Source: a virus
IMG/VR virus record: IMGVR_UViG_3300030012_000857
Coordinates: 1 to 32,183 of that record
Reading direction: 5' to 3' (one strand)
Length of the DNA stretch: 32,183 nt
Part shown: positions 15,877 through 24,989 of the stretch, one piece after another
Layout: the number at the start of each line of letters is the position of its first letter
Position numbering within the stretch: position 1 is the first letter of the stretch
Translations under genes and position numbers: made by a program
The notes under the pieces: model-generated
The model's input: the letters and a program-made list of their open reading frames with translations, nothing else
The model's database searches: none
What the model was told of the DNA's origin: nothing

Positions 15877-18800
15877 TGGGGAAAGGTACTAAAGTTCTAG
15901 AAGTTTACAAATATGCTACGGAGATAATTGATCCAAATGCACAAAAATTACATGATGATATAGAACAGCTACTAAATGACTTAAATAGAGAGCGTACTGA
16001 GGCTAGTAAAGTTGCAGGAGAAAAGGGAGAAACAATATCTACTGACTTAGTTAAGTTTGACACAAAGATGATGAAAAAGTTGTTAAAAGAGATGGAAAAA
16101 AGGGGGATTAAGTATGGGTATAATCGTGAAACAATAGAGCGATATTATCAAAAGAAAATGGCTGAGGTAAAATACAGCCCAGAAGAGTCAATCAGCTTAA
16201 TAAAAGAGTCACTAAAGTATCTAGAGGGGGGAGACAAAATAAATGTAGAGGCAGTAGATGGCCTGTTGCGTTTTGACATAACAAAGGTCAACAACAAAGA
16301 CTATGTAGACCAATACAAAAAACAAATGGTTGCTATTGTAGAAGAAATATACAAACAAAAAGCAACAGGAGATAAGACACTAAAGAGTTTGAGCAGGTCT
16401 GATTTGTTAGACCTTGCATCAGAACTAGGTCATGTTGATACTTTTGTATCGTTATTAAATAAGCCTACAGGAGAAAGTTTTTCTACAGCAGCAGAGGCTA
16501 TAAACGCTGTAATGTTGCGTGAGGCTTATGAAATAGAACTATCTAGATTATCAAAAGCTGTCAATAGTGGCAAAGGAATTGACAATTTTAATTATGAGCA
16601 AACAAAAATCAAACTATATGACACTATCGAAACAGCAAAAATACTACTACCTAAAATTTATGCAGCACAGTCAGAGTCTGGGCGTATATTACAAGCACAA
16701 AGTGGCAAGATTAGGAACCTAGCACAATCAAAGACTTTGACAGAGCAATGGCAAATTGCAGCAGGCAAAGGTGAATATGAACAAGAGCTAGCAAAAATAT
16801 TTACAGACTATGATAAGTTAGATGATGTAGCTGACTTTGCTAAAAATTATGTTGCATTACCAAAACAAAAAAGACCAAACTTTGTGTCAAAAAGCACATG
16901 GTCAAAGGTAAAAAATAGAGTGAACTCTTTGTATGTTCACAGTCTACTAGGCAGTCCTGAAACACAAATGCGTAATATATTTAATAACAGTTTTAAACAA
17001 GCCTTCCATTTTGTACAACAGCCTGTTGCTACAACTATATACAAAGCAGGTAAGTTAGTAGAGGACCCAGTAGGCACAATAAAAAGCACTATACTAGAGA
17101 AGAACCCTAATACAGTTTTCATTGACCCACTTGACGAAGATGGTATGTACTTTTTAGATTATTACATTGAGGCAATCGCAGAACAAAATGCTTTCAAACA
17201 CGCAATTAGAAATGCTCAAGATGTTTTTAAGAACAATGAGGCGATTGATATGACCCAAAAACTATCAAACGCTGAGAGAAACACATTTAAGACTTCCAAA
17301 GAAATAGACGAAGGCGAGGGTAGCAGCCTTTACAAGAATGGCATGAAAGTATACAACAATCTACAAACAGCAGCAGGTCGTGGGTTGATGACAGCAGATG
17401 AGTTTTTTGCCACCATGTCTTTCAACAGAACATTAATGGTTCTTGCATTCAAAAGAGCAAACAACATTTATGCAAAGACAGGCAAGATTGAAGATGCACA
17501 AAGAGAGTTTATAAAAACACTTACTGACTTTGATCCAGAGGATATTGATGGTGCAGGCAAGGCTTTAGATATTGCTGGGCAAGATAGGTTTGTAGTTGGG
17601 ACAGAGCCAGATAGTAGGATTTCAAGGTGGTTACAAAGAAACTCAGATAAGCTAAACCATCCAGTAGTAAAATGGCTAATACCAATGAGAAGGGTCTTTA
17701 GCGAGATGATGAGACAGTCCGTTGAGCTAACACCTGGGGCTGGTTTCTTAACAAAAAGAATGCGTGATGACTTGGCTGCTGGTGGCTCAAGACGAGCAAA
17801 CGCTTTAGCAAAACAATATATAGCAGTCAATACTGTTCTTATGACTGCTGAACTAGCGTGTGGCTTAGAAACGCCAAATGCTACATTTTGTATCACAGGG
17901 TCTAACCCACCAACACAAAGAGGCAAAGATTTTTGGGCAGCAAATAATTTATCAAACTATGGATTCTTTCATAGGGACAACGTAAATGAGCCATGGAGAA
18001 AAGTTATGAGCTATGAACTAGCTATGCCATTTTCAATACCTTTAGCATTAGGTGCAAATCTTGGATTGCTGACTCAAATGAGTGACCCACAATATGATGA
18101 AAACTATCAAGAGAATATGGCTACTTGGATTTCTAACTCTTCTATGATACTTGCTCCTTATGTAGAGACTAGTGCTTTTATACAACCTATTTTGACAATA
18201 ACAGACGATCTTGCAAAACTTGCAGTATATGAAGATAAGGTAGATCGTGCAGGAGCGTTGCTTGGTGAGTTTGTTGATGATTATGGAGCAAACGTAGTTC
18301 AACAGAGTATAGGTGGAATCACAACCTCTCCTAGTATGTTGAAGTTTATTGAACGATCCTTTGACCCACAAAGCTATGTAAACATACCACCAGAGTATGA
18401 TACAGAGTGGGTCCAAAGTGCAGAAGATATATTAGGAGTTGATTTGGACCAATCAGAAACAACTTTTTACAATATGATAAATACAACCTTAAATGGTATA
18501 CCAGGTGTAGAAGATAGGGGTAAAGTTGGTATAGTTAATTATCGTGGCGAAAAAATACAAACAGAATACTCACTATCAAGAAACATGGTTCAAGGAATAG
18601 AAAACTTTTTTGGTATTGAAAATCAAAGTGAAATGCTAAGTCAGTTCACACCACGCAAAGATGAAACATTACTCTATTTTGCAAAAAACAATTTAGAATC
18701 ACCTAACACAATATTAACAAATTACCACATTAGACGAAAACTTGGTGTGCGACTTGAGGCATCAGAGTATTTAAAATATAGAGATATAATGTCAGGAACT

Positions 18801-19046
18801 AAAATTGTATATAAAGACTTTGCTGACAGAGATATGTTTGATGGGCAAGAGTTGACTTTGTCAGAGGCATTAGATAAATTGGTAGCTGATGGTGAATTTA
18901 GAAGATTGCCAAGCAAGAGCGAAAACTTTAATGGCAAACAAGATGTTTTAGAAAATATTTATAAACAGATAACTGATCGTGCTGTCAACGAACTAGTGCG
19001 TGGCGAAGGTGGTGCTGATTTAGCTAGAAGAATAGCGAACAAGTAG
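15876..19046 (+). CDS. Large internal virion protein, gp16-like
   Basis: A 1,056-residue protein and the largest in the genome. It is helical and charged at first; the middle contains LYVHSLLGSPETQMRNIFNN, a segment common in large ejection proteins of marine podoviruses, and the later KWLIPMRRVFSEMMRQSVEL and TPGAGFLTKRMRDDLAAGGS. A mildly hydrophobic region (YIAVNTVLMTAELACG) follows. The ATG at 15876 overlaps the previous stop (TGATG) and has AAGGAG upstream; a GTG three bases earlier is less likely. It is expected to be packaged in the inner core and ejected with the DNA. Confidence 0.75.
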   Translation: MGKGTKVLEVYKYATEIIDPNAQKLHDDIEQLLNDLNRERTEASKVAGEKGETISTDLVKFDTKMMKKLLKEMEKRGIKYGYNRETIERYYQKKMAEVKYSPEESISLIKESLKYLEGGDKINVEAVDGLLRFDITKVNNKDYVDQYKKQMVAIVEEIYKQKATGDKTLKSLSRSDLLDLASELGHVDTFVSLLNKPTGESFSTAAEAINAVMLREAYEIELSRLSKAVNSGKGIDNFNYEQTKIKLYDTIETAKILLPKIYAAQSESGRILQAQSGKIRNLAQSKTLTEQWQIAAGKGEYEQELAKIFTDYDKLDDVADFAKNYVALPKQKRPNFVSKSTWSKVKNRVNSLYVHSLLGSPETQMRNIFNNSFKQAFHFVQQPVATTIYKAGKLVEDPVGTIKSTILEKNPNTVFIDPLDEDGMYFLDYYIEAIAEQNAFKHAIRNAQDVFKNNEAIDMTQKLSNAERNTFKTSKEIDEGEGSSLYKNGMKVYNNLQTAAGRGLMTADEFFATMSFNRTLMVLAFKRANNIYAKTGKIEDAQREFIKTLTDFDPEDIDGAGKALDIAGQDRFVVGTEPDSRISRWLQRNSDKLNHPVVKWLIPMRRVFSEMMRQSVELTPGAGFLTKRMRDDLAAGGSRRANALAKQYIAVNTVLMTAELACGLETPNATFCITGSNPPTQRGKDFWAANNLSNYGFFHRDNVNEPWRKVMSYELAMPFSIPLALGANLGLLTQMSDPQYDENYQENMATWISNSSMILAPYVETSAFIQPILTITDDLAKLAVYEDKVDRAGALLGEFVDDYGANVVQQSIGGITTSPSMLKFIERSFDPQSYVNIPPEYDTEWVQSAEDILGVDLDQSETTFYNMINTTLNGIPGVEDRGKVGIVNYRGEKIQTEYSLSRNMVQGIENFFGIENQSEMLSQFTPRKDETLLYFAKNNLESPNTILTNYHIRRKLGVRLEASEYLKYRDIMSGTKIVYKDFADRDMFDGQELTLSEALDKLVADGEFRRLPSKSENFNGKQDVLENIYKQITDRAVNELVRGEGGADLARRIANK

Positions 19047-19055
19047 GAGTAACTG

Positions 19056-21689
19056 ATGGCAAGTTTTGACATAAATGAAGTAGCAAGAAGAGTACAGTCT
19101 ACATCGACTGGGCAAGATGGACCATACACATTTAACTTCCAGGTCAATGCAGCAAGTGAAATACAGGTATTTAGAAACGACACACTACAGACAGAAAGCA
19201 CACACTACAATACAACTCTCAATGCAGATGGTACAGGCTCTATCACATTTATAGATACCTCTGGGAGTGGTGGGACAGATCATAGTCCAACAAGTGGGGA
19301 TGTCATTACTATCATAGGAGACCAGCCACTATCAAGGACCACAGTCTTTGCTACAGGTTCTGTCAATCAACCAGCTACGCTAGAGACAGAGTTTGACAAC
19401 GTAGTCATAAGACAACAACAGCTCAAAGAGATGATGGACAGGTCCATACAACTCAAAGCATCAACAAGACGTACAGTTACAGGCACAGGCACTTCTGGTC
19501 CACTACAGTTCCCTTACGATGATACAGCCTCAAACAATGCAAGTAAGGTTATAGCTTATGACAGCAATGGTACATCACTAGAGCTTGGCCCAACAACAGC
19601 CAATCTGACTACACTAGCAGGTATTGCAAGTGATATAAGCACAGTCGCAGGTATCTCAAGCAATGTTACAAGTGTCGCAGGTAATGCAACCAACATCAAT
19701 ACTGTAGCTGGTATCTCAAGCAACATCACAACAGTTGCAGGGATATCAAGTAACGTAACCACAGTAGCAGGTATCAGTTCTGCTGTATCTACAGTAGCCT
19801 CTGCAAACTCAAACATATCTACAGTTGCTAGTGCTATCTCAAATGTAAACACAGTTGCTGGTAGCATATCAAATGTAAACACGACAGCAGGTAGTATCTC
19901 AAACGTCAATACAGTTGCAGGTTCTATATCTAATGTGAATACAGTTGCATCAAATGTAACTGATGTAAACAGCTTTGCAGAGAGATACAGAATAGGTAGC
20001 TCAGATCCTAGCTCTAATAATGACGCAGGGGACCTGTTCTTCAACACCACAAGCAATACACTGAAGTTCTTTGATGGTAGCTCTTTCAATGCCATTACCT
20101 CTGGTGTAGCTGATAGCGAAGTAACTACAGCAAAGATAGCTGATAGTGCAGTAACCACAGCAAAGATAGCAGATACTGCTGTAAGCACAGCGAAGATTGC
20201 AGACAATGCTGTAACTACAGCCAAGATAAATGCAGATGCAATCACAGGTGCTAAGATAGCAGATGACGCTATCAACAGCGAACACTACACAGATGGCTCT
20301 ATTGACACAGCACACATAGCAGATAACCAGATAACAAACGCTAAGATGGCAGATGATAGTGTGGGTTCAGCAGAGTTGATTGACAACTCGGTTGGAGCAG
20401 CAGCACTCAACATATCTGGCAATGGATCAAGTGGGCAAATGATTGTGTCTGATGCAGATGGTTCGTTCTCATATGCAGACCAACCTAGTGGTGGTGGATT
20501 TAGTTTGGCATCAGCCTTATCTGGTACAACCCCTACTATCAACTGGTCAAGTGCGACTGCTTTCAGCCACACCCTTTCTGGCGATACAACCTACAGCTTT
20601 TCTAATGTGCCAAGTGGAGGAGAGATAGAATTGTTCTTAAAAAATGTAGGTAAGTCTATGGACATACTTACCATGAAACCTGCAACAGATGAAAACATAA
20701 GTAGCACTGCATCTACTGGTGGGTGTTTTGGTTCTTGGTTCAACAATGATGGCAGTCGTTGGTATGTAACTGACAACACCACAAACAACCCAATACATGA
20801 GTTCAATCTTAGCACCAACTATGATATATCGACAGCTAGTCATTCACGCTCAACTCCTGCTAGTAGTTATCCAAACACACTACGTTATTCTGGTGAGTTT
20901 AATGGTGATGGCACTAAGTTGATTGGCTACAAATCAGACCTTGTAGAACATACTTTATCCTCAGCATATGATATTTCTAGTCTTAGCACTAGTGCCAATC
21001 ATACTGTAGATGTTGATGCACTATTCCAAGCTAGTGGAGGTGGTGATTCTGTAACAGGTTTTGGTGGTGGTACCATTAGATTTAACAATGATGGTACACG
21101 TTTGTTTATCTCACAAAGAGATGTAGCAGATGATGAAGTGCCAAGAGCAATAGTCGTAAAATTATCTACAGCTTATGATATTGACTCAACTCTTACTGTT
21201 GAAAGTGAGTGGTATGGCACACCACAAAATGATGGACTTGGTACAACTGGTGGTAAACTGACAACTGTATTATCTTATGATGGTACAACAATAGTATGTG
21301 CAGAACATAATGATGCAGCAGCATCGACTGGTCATGCAGTATTTTGGCATTACAATTTAACAACTCCGTGGGATTTATCAAGTGCAAGATTTGTAGGTAG
21401 TAGAAAATTGGACTTAGCAAATTCAAATGCAACTGGTATTGAAAACTTACATATTACACCAGATGGCAAGTTTATGTATTTCACAGAGTTCCAAACATCA
21501 AATGCCTCAAACACATTATTTCAAAACCATGATATACAAGGTGATTATAAAGTTACTTTCCCAAGTGGTGTAACCACATTACCTGCATCATTTGGTGATG
21601 GCGAGGACCCAACTACTACTAGCTATCTAAGATTAGTCAGCCTAGATGGCAGTAATGTTCTGATAACTGACCATAAAGAGATACTATAA
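19056..21689 (+). CDS. Tail fibre, T7 gp17-like anchor with repeats and propeller-like tip
   Basis: An 877-residue fibre built in blocks. Residues 1-165 form the T7 gp17-type anchor (PYTFNFQVNAASEIQVFRND and TTVFATGSVNQPATLETEFD). Residues about 185-308 are some twelve ten-residue repeats of the type VAGISSNVTT, later VAGSISNVNT. About 350-450 is a second repeat set around TAKIADSAVT. After a short linker, about 555-860 contains five copies of a blade-like motif: FNNDGSRWYV, FNGDGTKLIG, FNNDGTRLFI, LSYDGTTIVC, ITPDGKFMYF, spaced roughly 60 residues apart as in a beta-propeller. The tip is the likely receptor-binding part. A ribosome-binding site (AGGAG) precedes the start, and the stop overlaps the next gene. 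Confidence 0.9.
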   Translation: MASFDINEVARRVQSTSTGQDGPYTFNFQVNAASEIQVFRNDTLQTESTHYNTTLNADGTGSITFIDTSGSGGTDHSPTSGDVITIIGDQPLSRTTVFATGSVNQPATLETEFDNVVIRQQQLKEMMDRSIQLKASTRRTVTGTGTSGPLQFPYDDTASNNASKVIAYDSNGTSLELGPTTANLTTLAGIASDISTVAGISSNVTSVAGNATNINTVAGISSNITTVAGISSNVTTVAGISSAVSTVASANSNISTVASAISNVNTVAGSISNVNTTAGSISNVNTVAGSISNVNTVASNVTDVNSFAERYRIGSSDPSSNNDAGDLFFNTTSNTLKFFDGSSFNAITSGVADSEVTTAKIADSAVTTAKIADTAVSTAKIADNAVTTAKINADAITGAKIADDAINSEHYTDGSIDTAHIADNQITNAKMADDSVGSAELIDNSVGAAALNISGNGSSGQMIVSDADGSFSYADQPSGGGFSLASALSGTTPTINWSSATAFSHTLSGDTTYSFSNVPSGGEIELFLKNVGKSMDILTMKPATDENISSTASTGGCFGSWFNNDGSRWYVTDNTTNNPIHEFNLSTNYDISTASHSRSTPASSYPNTLRYSGEFNGDGTKLIGYKSDLVEHTLSSAYDISSLSTSANHTVDVDALFQASGGGDSVTGFGGGTIRFNNDGTRLFISQRDVADDEVPRAIVVKLSTAYDIDSTLTVESEWYGTPQNDGLGTTGGKLTTVLSYDGTTIVCAEHNDAAASTGHAVFWHYNLTTPWDLSSARFVGSRKLDLANSNATGIENLHITPDGKFMYFTEFQTSNASNTLFQNHDIQGDYKVTFPSGVTTLPASFGDGEDPTTTSYLRLVSLDGSNVLITDHKEIL

Positions 21690-21889
21690 TGGCAGAAACT
21701 AAAGTTACCATGAAGCACCTAGCAGAAAAGCTAGAGCATATTCATAAAGACGTAGAAAAAAACAGCAACGACATAATGAAACTAAAACTTGAGATGTCAT
21801 ATGGTCGTGGGGCTGTCAAAAGTGTCGCATGGATAGGCGGCTGCATAGCAGTCATTCTAGGTCTGATGCGAATATTTAACGGAGGATAA
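21689..21889 (+). CDS. XhlA-like holin or holin-associated protein, 66 aa
   Basis: A 66-residue protein made of a charged coiled coil (AEKLEHIHKDVEKNSNDIMK) followed by one membrane segment (SVAWIGGCIAVILGLMRIF). The order resembles XhlA-type haemolysin/holin proteins, which help another holin permeabilise the membrane at lysis. It starts on the fibre stop codon (TAATG) and is followed, one base later, by a 3TM-like holin. Other small membrane proteins cannot be excluded. Confidence 0.65.
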   Translation: MAETKVTMKHLAEKLEHIHKDVEKNSNDIMKLKLEMSYGRGAVKSVAWIGGCIAVILGLMRIFNGG

Positions 21890-21890
21890 T

Positions 21891-22304
21891 ATGTTACCAT
21901 TCTTAGGCTTTCTATCAAACCCAATTACAAAGCTAGTAGCTGATAAGGTTATAGGTGCAGCCACTCATGCTATGGAAAAGAAAAAAATTATACGACAAGC
22001 AGAGATAGAGGCTACAGCTAACATAGACTATGCCAAGATAGAGGCACAAAAAGCAGTACACAAAGCAGAACAGGCTGTACTAAAACAACAAGTCAAGTCT
22101 AGTGAGAAAAGCTGGAAGGATGAATATTTGTGTGTAGTGTTCACCATTCTGCTAATCTGTCATTTCATAGAACCACTACAGCCAAGCATGATGAAAGGAT
22201 GGGAGATGTTAGGTACAGCTCCAAAAGAATTTTGGTATATCATAATGACTATTGTGGCTGGTAGCTTTGGGGTATCAACACTAAGTAAATGGAAAGGCAA
22301 ATGA
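21891..22304 (+). CDS. Three-TM holin-like protein (GTA_holin_3TM type)
   Basis: A 137-residue protein with a hydrophobic N-terminus (LPFLGFLSNPITKLVADKV), a charged helix of about 60 residues, then KDEYLCVVFTILLICHFI and FWYIIMTIVAGSFGVSTL. The layout (helix, KDE-Y-W/L, two membrane segments separated by a Pro-rich loop) matches the GTA_holin_3TM family. It would form the membrane lesion at lysis. The stop overlaps the following ATG. This is the best-supported lysis gene in the window. Confidence 0.8.
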   Translation: MLPFLGFLSNPITKLVADKVIGAATHAMEKKKIIRQAEIEATANIDYAKIEAQKAVHKAEQAVLKQQVKSSEKSWKDEYLCVVFTILLICHFIEPLQPSMMKGWEMLGTAPKEFWYIIMTIVAGSFGVSTLSKWKGK

Positions 22305-22933
22305 AACAATCAAGACTAGATAAAATACTATCCTACATTGCATGGGCAATAATAGTTATATGGATGCTTGTTATTATTATTGTTCCTACAGAGGCTAACG
22401 AAAACACAAATGTTTCTGGCGATAACACTATTATCTCTGGGGGCTACACCAGTTCCTCAAGTACAACGTATGAGTCTGGCAGTAGTTCCAATACTACTAG
22501 CACTTCCACAACTAACAACACCAGTAACATCAAGTCATTCCCACCTACAGCATCTGCCCCACCCACAGGAGCAGGTATTGATACTTGTAATCTTGGCACT
22601 TCGTTTGGATTGCAAAGCAGTTTCATTGGATTGTCTGGCAGTAGCCATGAGACAGACGAGACGTGTGAACGTATCAAACTAGCAAGAGAGCTATCAACAG
22701 TACACCAGATGAAAGTCGCAGGGATTGCTATCTTGTGTCAAGATCCTAGAGTATTTACAGCTATGATGGAGGCAGGAACACCTTGTCCATTTGAAGGTCA
22801 GATAGGACCTGATGCTGAGAGACTCTGGGCAAAGTATGATGAGCTAAGACCAGATTACGAAGAACACAAAGAAAGAATGAAAACAAAAGAGAAGATACAA
22901 GCTGAACAAGTTATGTATGATAGTGGTAGGTAA
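22301..22933 (+). CDS. Membrane-anchored Ser/Thr-rich conserved phage protein, 210 aa
   Basis: A 210-residue protein with an N-terminal membrane segment (ILSYIAWAIIVIWMLVIIIV) that is a signal anchor or uncleaved signal, then a Ser/Thr/Asn-rich low-complexity stretch (about 30-75) and a folded C-terminal region with CNLGTSFGLQSSFIGLSG, ETCERIKLARELSTV, VAGIAILCQDPRVFTAMMEA and GTPCPFEGQIG. This last set of motifs recurs in hypothetical proteins of marine phages that I recognise but cannot assign a function. Several cysteines in an exported region may form disulfides. The ATG at 22301 (GGAAAGG nearby) is chosen over 22289. Confidence 0.7.
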   Translation: MKQSRLDKILSYIAWAIIVIWMLVIIIVPTEANENTNVSGDNTIISGGYTSSSSTTYESGSSSNTTSTSTTNNTSNIKSFPPTASAPPTGAGIDTCNLGTSFGLQSSFIGLSGSSHETDETCERIKLARELSTVHQMKVAGIAILCQDPRVFTAMMEAGTPCPFEGQIGPDAERLWAKYDELRPDYEEHKERMKTKEKIQAEQVMYDSGR

Positions 22934-23148
22934 TGGCAGAGTATATACTTCTTATACATTTCTGTAGCATACTTGCAGATGATTGCAGTAAACCACAAGA
23001 ACACACAATAAGGTTTGCTGACTACTACTCTTGTATGCTTACTGGTTACGCTGATGGACTACAGATGATTGAAGAGAATGGTCCAGAAGTTGTAAACACT
23101 CTTGAGCTAACCATTGGACATGAATGTATAAAGATTGAGTCTGAGTGA
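22933..23148 (+). CDS. Conserved cysteine-containing small protein, 71 aa
   Basis: A 71-residue acidic protein with four cysteines, one in each of four segments: LIHFCSILADDC, YYSCMLTGYADGLQ and GHECIKIES. The C-x6-C...SCM-GY...C arrangement recurs in short marine-phage proteins I have seen near lysis and fibre genes; no function is known to me. The N-terminus is mildly hydrophobic, so it could be exported. It starts on the previous stop (TAATG) and ends just before a signal-peptide protein. Confidence 0.7.
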   Translation: MAEYILLIHFCSILADDCSKPQEHTIRFADYYSCMLTGYADGLQMIEENGPEVVNTLELTIGHECIKIESE

Positions 23149-23153
23149 GATAC

Positions 23154-24338
23154 ATGAAATGTTATATTGGAATCGTTATTTTATTGTTATCAATGGTAGG
23201 GTATACCAATGTTGCGAATACTACGACAACTGACAACTTACTCTCTAATAATTTTTATGATGACTGGACTGGTACTAACGACCACTTTCATGGTCCTAAT
23301 ATTTTGGCTGGGGTTCACAACGAGTATCGTGAGCAGACTATTACCCTATCAGACCATCTTGAAACTCACGAGATACAGGGCGTAACTCAATCACAATTCC
23401 AAGCCGAAGTCTGGTTCTGGAATAATCGGAGCCAGTCGGTAACTTTAACACAGGAGATAGTAGATTCAAATGGAACGGAGTATAATAACAGCATTACAAT
23501 GTCTGGTTCTTGTAATGGTTGGAATGGATGTGGATATGAAGATTCTCCTACCAACACTATTATCATTAATGATATTGCATCAGACTACGATATAACTACA
23601 CGATTTAGTTTTTCTGTACCCTCTCAACCAACAGGTCATTGGGCTGCTGATGTCCGTAACCCAGAGTTGTTTGTAACTTATGATCCATTCGTCCTGGATA
23701 TGACCACAACACAAGATGTTGAGGGATGGTTACAAGAGTTTGAAGAAGAGTACATAGACATATTTGAAGAGGAAGAGTTTATCTTTATAGAAGAGCTAGA
23801 TCCTTTTGTTGAAGAGTTCTTGATGTATGAACCAGAGGTCTATGACTTCTTTGAAGAGATAGAATACTACGAGCCAGAGATAGAAGAGATGCCAGAGGAA
23901 ATCATAGAAGAGATGCCAGAGGAAGTTATAGAAGAAGAGATTATAGAAGATCTACCAGAAGAGATAGTAGAAGAACAGCCAGAGGAGATTAGCGAAGAGC
24001 CTAGCATGGAAGAAGTGCCAGAAGATATGGATACATCTGAACCAGAACAAGGTGATATAACGATAGGCAAGACAGTCTTTGCCCAGGCCATAGAGGTAGA
24101 CCAGGTAACCATAAGTGCAATGATACAATCACAACCTATCATGCAAGATGCAGAGTTCTATGCTCCAATAAATATTTACCCAAACCAAATAACTATCTTT
24201 GATGATAGGCAAATCTATGGTAACATAACCTATGTTGTCAACGATCCACTAACTTCACAAATTAATTTTACAAGAGGGAATCAGGAACAACAATACAGAC
24301 TGAAACAAAAACTGGATGAGATGATATGGATAAATTAA
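23154..24338 (+). CDS. Secreted beta-domain protein with long Glu/Pro-rich acidic tract
   Basis: A 394-residue protein with a signal peptide (CYIGIVILLLSMVGYTNVAN), then an Asn/Thr-rich beta domain of about 150 residues with lectin or jelly-roll flavour (DHFHGPNILAGVHNEYREQ; GSCNGWNGCGYED). Residues about 190-299 are extremely acidic with repeats of the type MPEEIIEE / LPEEIVEE. The last 90 residues return to normal composition (GKTVFAQAIEVDQVTISAM, then a beta-like region to the end). I take the ATG at 23154; a GTG at 23145 overlapping the previous stop is an alternative. It has no recognised family; export to the periplasm or cell surface and calcium or protein binding by the acidic tract are possible. 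Confidence 0.65.
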   Translation: MKCYIGIVILLLSMVGYTNVANTTTTDNLLSNNFYDDWTGTNDHFHGPNILAGVHNEYREQTITLSDHLETHEIQGVTQSQFQAEVWFWNNRSQSVTLTQEIVDSNGTEYNNSITMSGSCNGWNGCGYEDSPTNTIIINDIASDYDITTRFSFSVPSQPTGHWAADVRNPELFVTYDPFVLDMTTTQDVEGWLQEFEEEYIDIFEEEEFIFIEELDPFVEEFLMYEPEVYDFFEEIEYYEPEIEEMPEEIIEEMPEEVIEEEIIEDLPEEIVEEQPEEISEEPSMEEVPEDMDTSEPEQGDITIGKTVFAQAIEVDQVTISAMIQSQPIMQDAEFYAPINIYPNQITIFDDRQIYGNITYVVNDPLTSQINFTRGNQEQQYRLKQKLDEMIWIN

Positions 24339-24679
24339 AAAACAACCTTGCTGGTATTGTGAGTCTTATCGGTGTAGTCGGTGCTATCGGTGCTGGGTTT
24401 ACTACCTATGGCCAACTATTAGGCAGCATCTCTACTCTTGAGGAGAAAGTATCCGACCTAGAGTCAAGGCAGTATGTGATAAATGAGACAGTAGACCTAA
24501 CAGAAACAAACGATAAGATTAACGACAACTATGTCAGCCTCGTAGATAGAATTGAAGAGATGAAAGAAGATATAAATGCCAGCACAAATAACCTTGGCAT
24601 AATCAAAACTAGGCTTGACCTTATCGATACACAGATACAAGCTATGGAAAACGAAAGTAAAAACCCTTTAGCAAGATAG
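24326..24679 (+). CDS. Small membrane protein with coiled coil, 117 aa
   Basis: A 117-residue protein with one N-terminal membrane segment (LAGIVSLIGVVGAIGAGFTTYG) and a long coiled-coil-like remainder (ISTLEEKVSDLESRQ, IKTRLDLIDTQIQAME). It starts inside the previous gene's end (13 bases of overlap). A type II membrane anchor with an outward or inward coiled coil fits inner-membrane spanin-like proteins of phage lysis modules, but no lipoprotein partner with a clear lipobox is visible, so the spanin reading is only a suggestion. Confidence 0.65.
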   Translation: MDKLKNNLAGIVSLIGVVGAIGAGFTTYGQLLGSISTLEEKVSDLESRQYVINETVDLTETNDKINDNYVSLVDRIEEMKEDINASTNNLGIIKTRLDLIDTQIQAMENESKNPLAR

Positions 24680-24688
24680 GAGGACATA

Positions 24689-24832
24689 ATGCTAGATAAA
24701 CTAAAAAAAATCGCCCATAAATGGACACAGAGTACGATGTTCTTTACAAAATGTGGTTGTGGTAACAAAAGACCTAAACCTCTTCTATGGCTTTCTCTGG
24801 GCGTTCTAGGGCTAATTCTATTTTTGGCGTAG
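24689..24832 (+). CDS. Tiny membrane protein with CGCG, 47 aa
   Basis: A 47-residue protein with a basic amphipathic N-terminus, the segment FTKCGCGNKRPKP, and a C-terminal membrane segment (LLWLSLGVLGLILFLA). AGGAGG at 24678-24683 supports the start. It continues the run of small membrane proteins after the holins; two adjacent Cys-Gly pairs could bind metal or a thiol partner. No function recognised. Confidence 0.65.
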   Translation: MLDKLKKIAHKWTQSTMFFTKCGCGNKRPKPLLWLSLGVLGLILFLA

Positions 24833-24836
24833 TAAA

Positions 24837-24989
24837 ATGGCAGAATTAACTAAAAGACAAAAGCAAACTATGAAGAGGCATAGTAAACACCACACTTCCA
24901 GGCACATGAGAGTTATGACAGGTCTAATGGAAAAGGGTATGACCTTTGGTGAGGCTCACAAGAAAGCAATGAAAGATGTCGGAAAATGA
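24837..24989 (+). CDS. Conserved marine-phage basic protein, 50 aa
   Basis: A 50-residue basic protein with LTKRQKQTMKRHSKHHTSRH, then MRVMTGLMEKGMTFGEAHKKAMKDVGK. I recognise this short LTKRQ...KHH...F..AH..AMK.VG pattern from many marine phages; its function is unknown to me. It could bind nucleic acid. The end overlaps the next gene's start by 14 bases. Confidence 0.75.
   Translation: MAELTKRQKQTMKRHSKHHTSRHMRVMTGLMEKGMTFGEAHKKAMKDVGK

Noticed and set aside
19556-20275. 239-codon minus-strand frame with repeats
   Set aside because: It is the mirror of the fibre's ten-residue repeats; repeat coding makes long antisense frames by chance.
23867-24142. Ser/Ile-rich minus-strand frame
   Set aside because: Antisense of the Glu/Pro tract in the secreted protein gene; composition follows from GAA/GAG codons.
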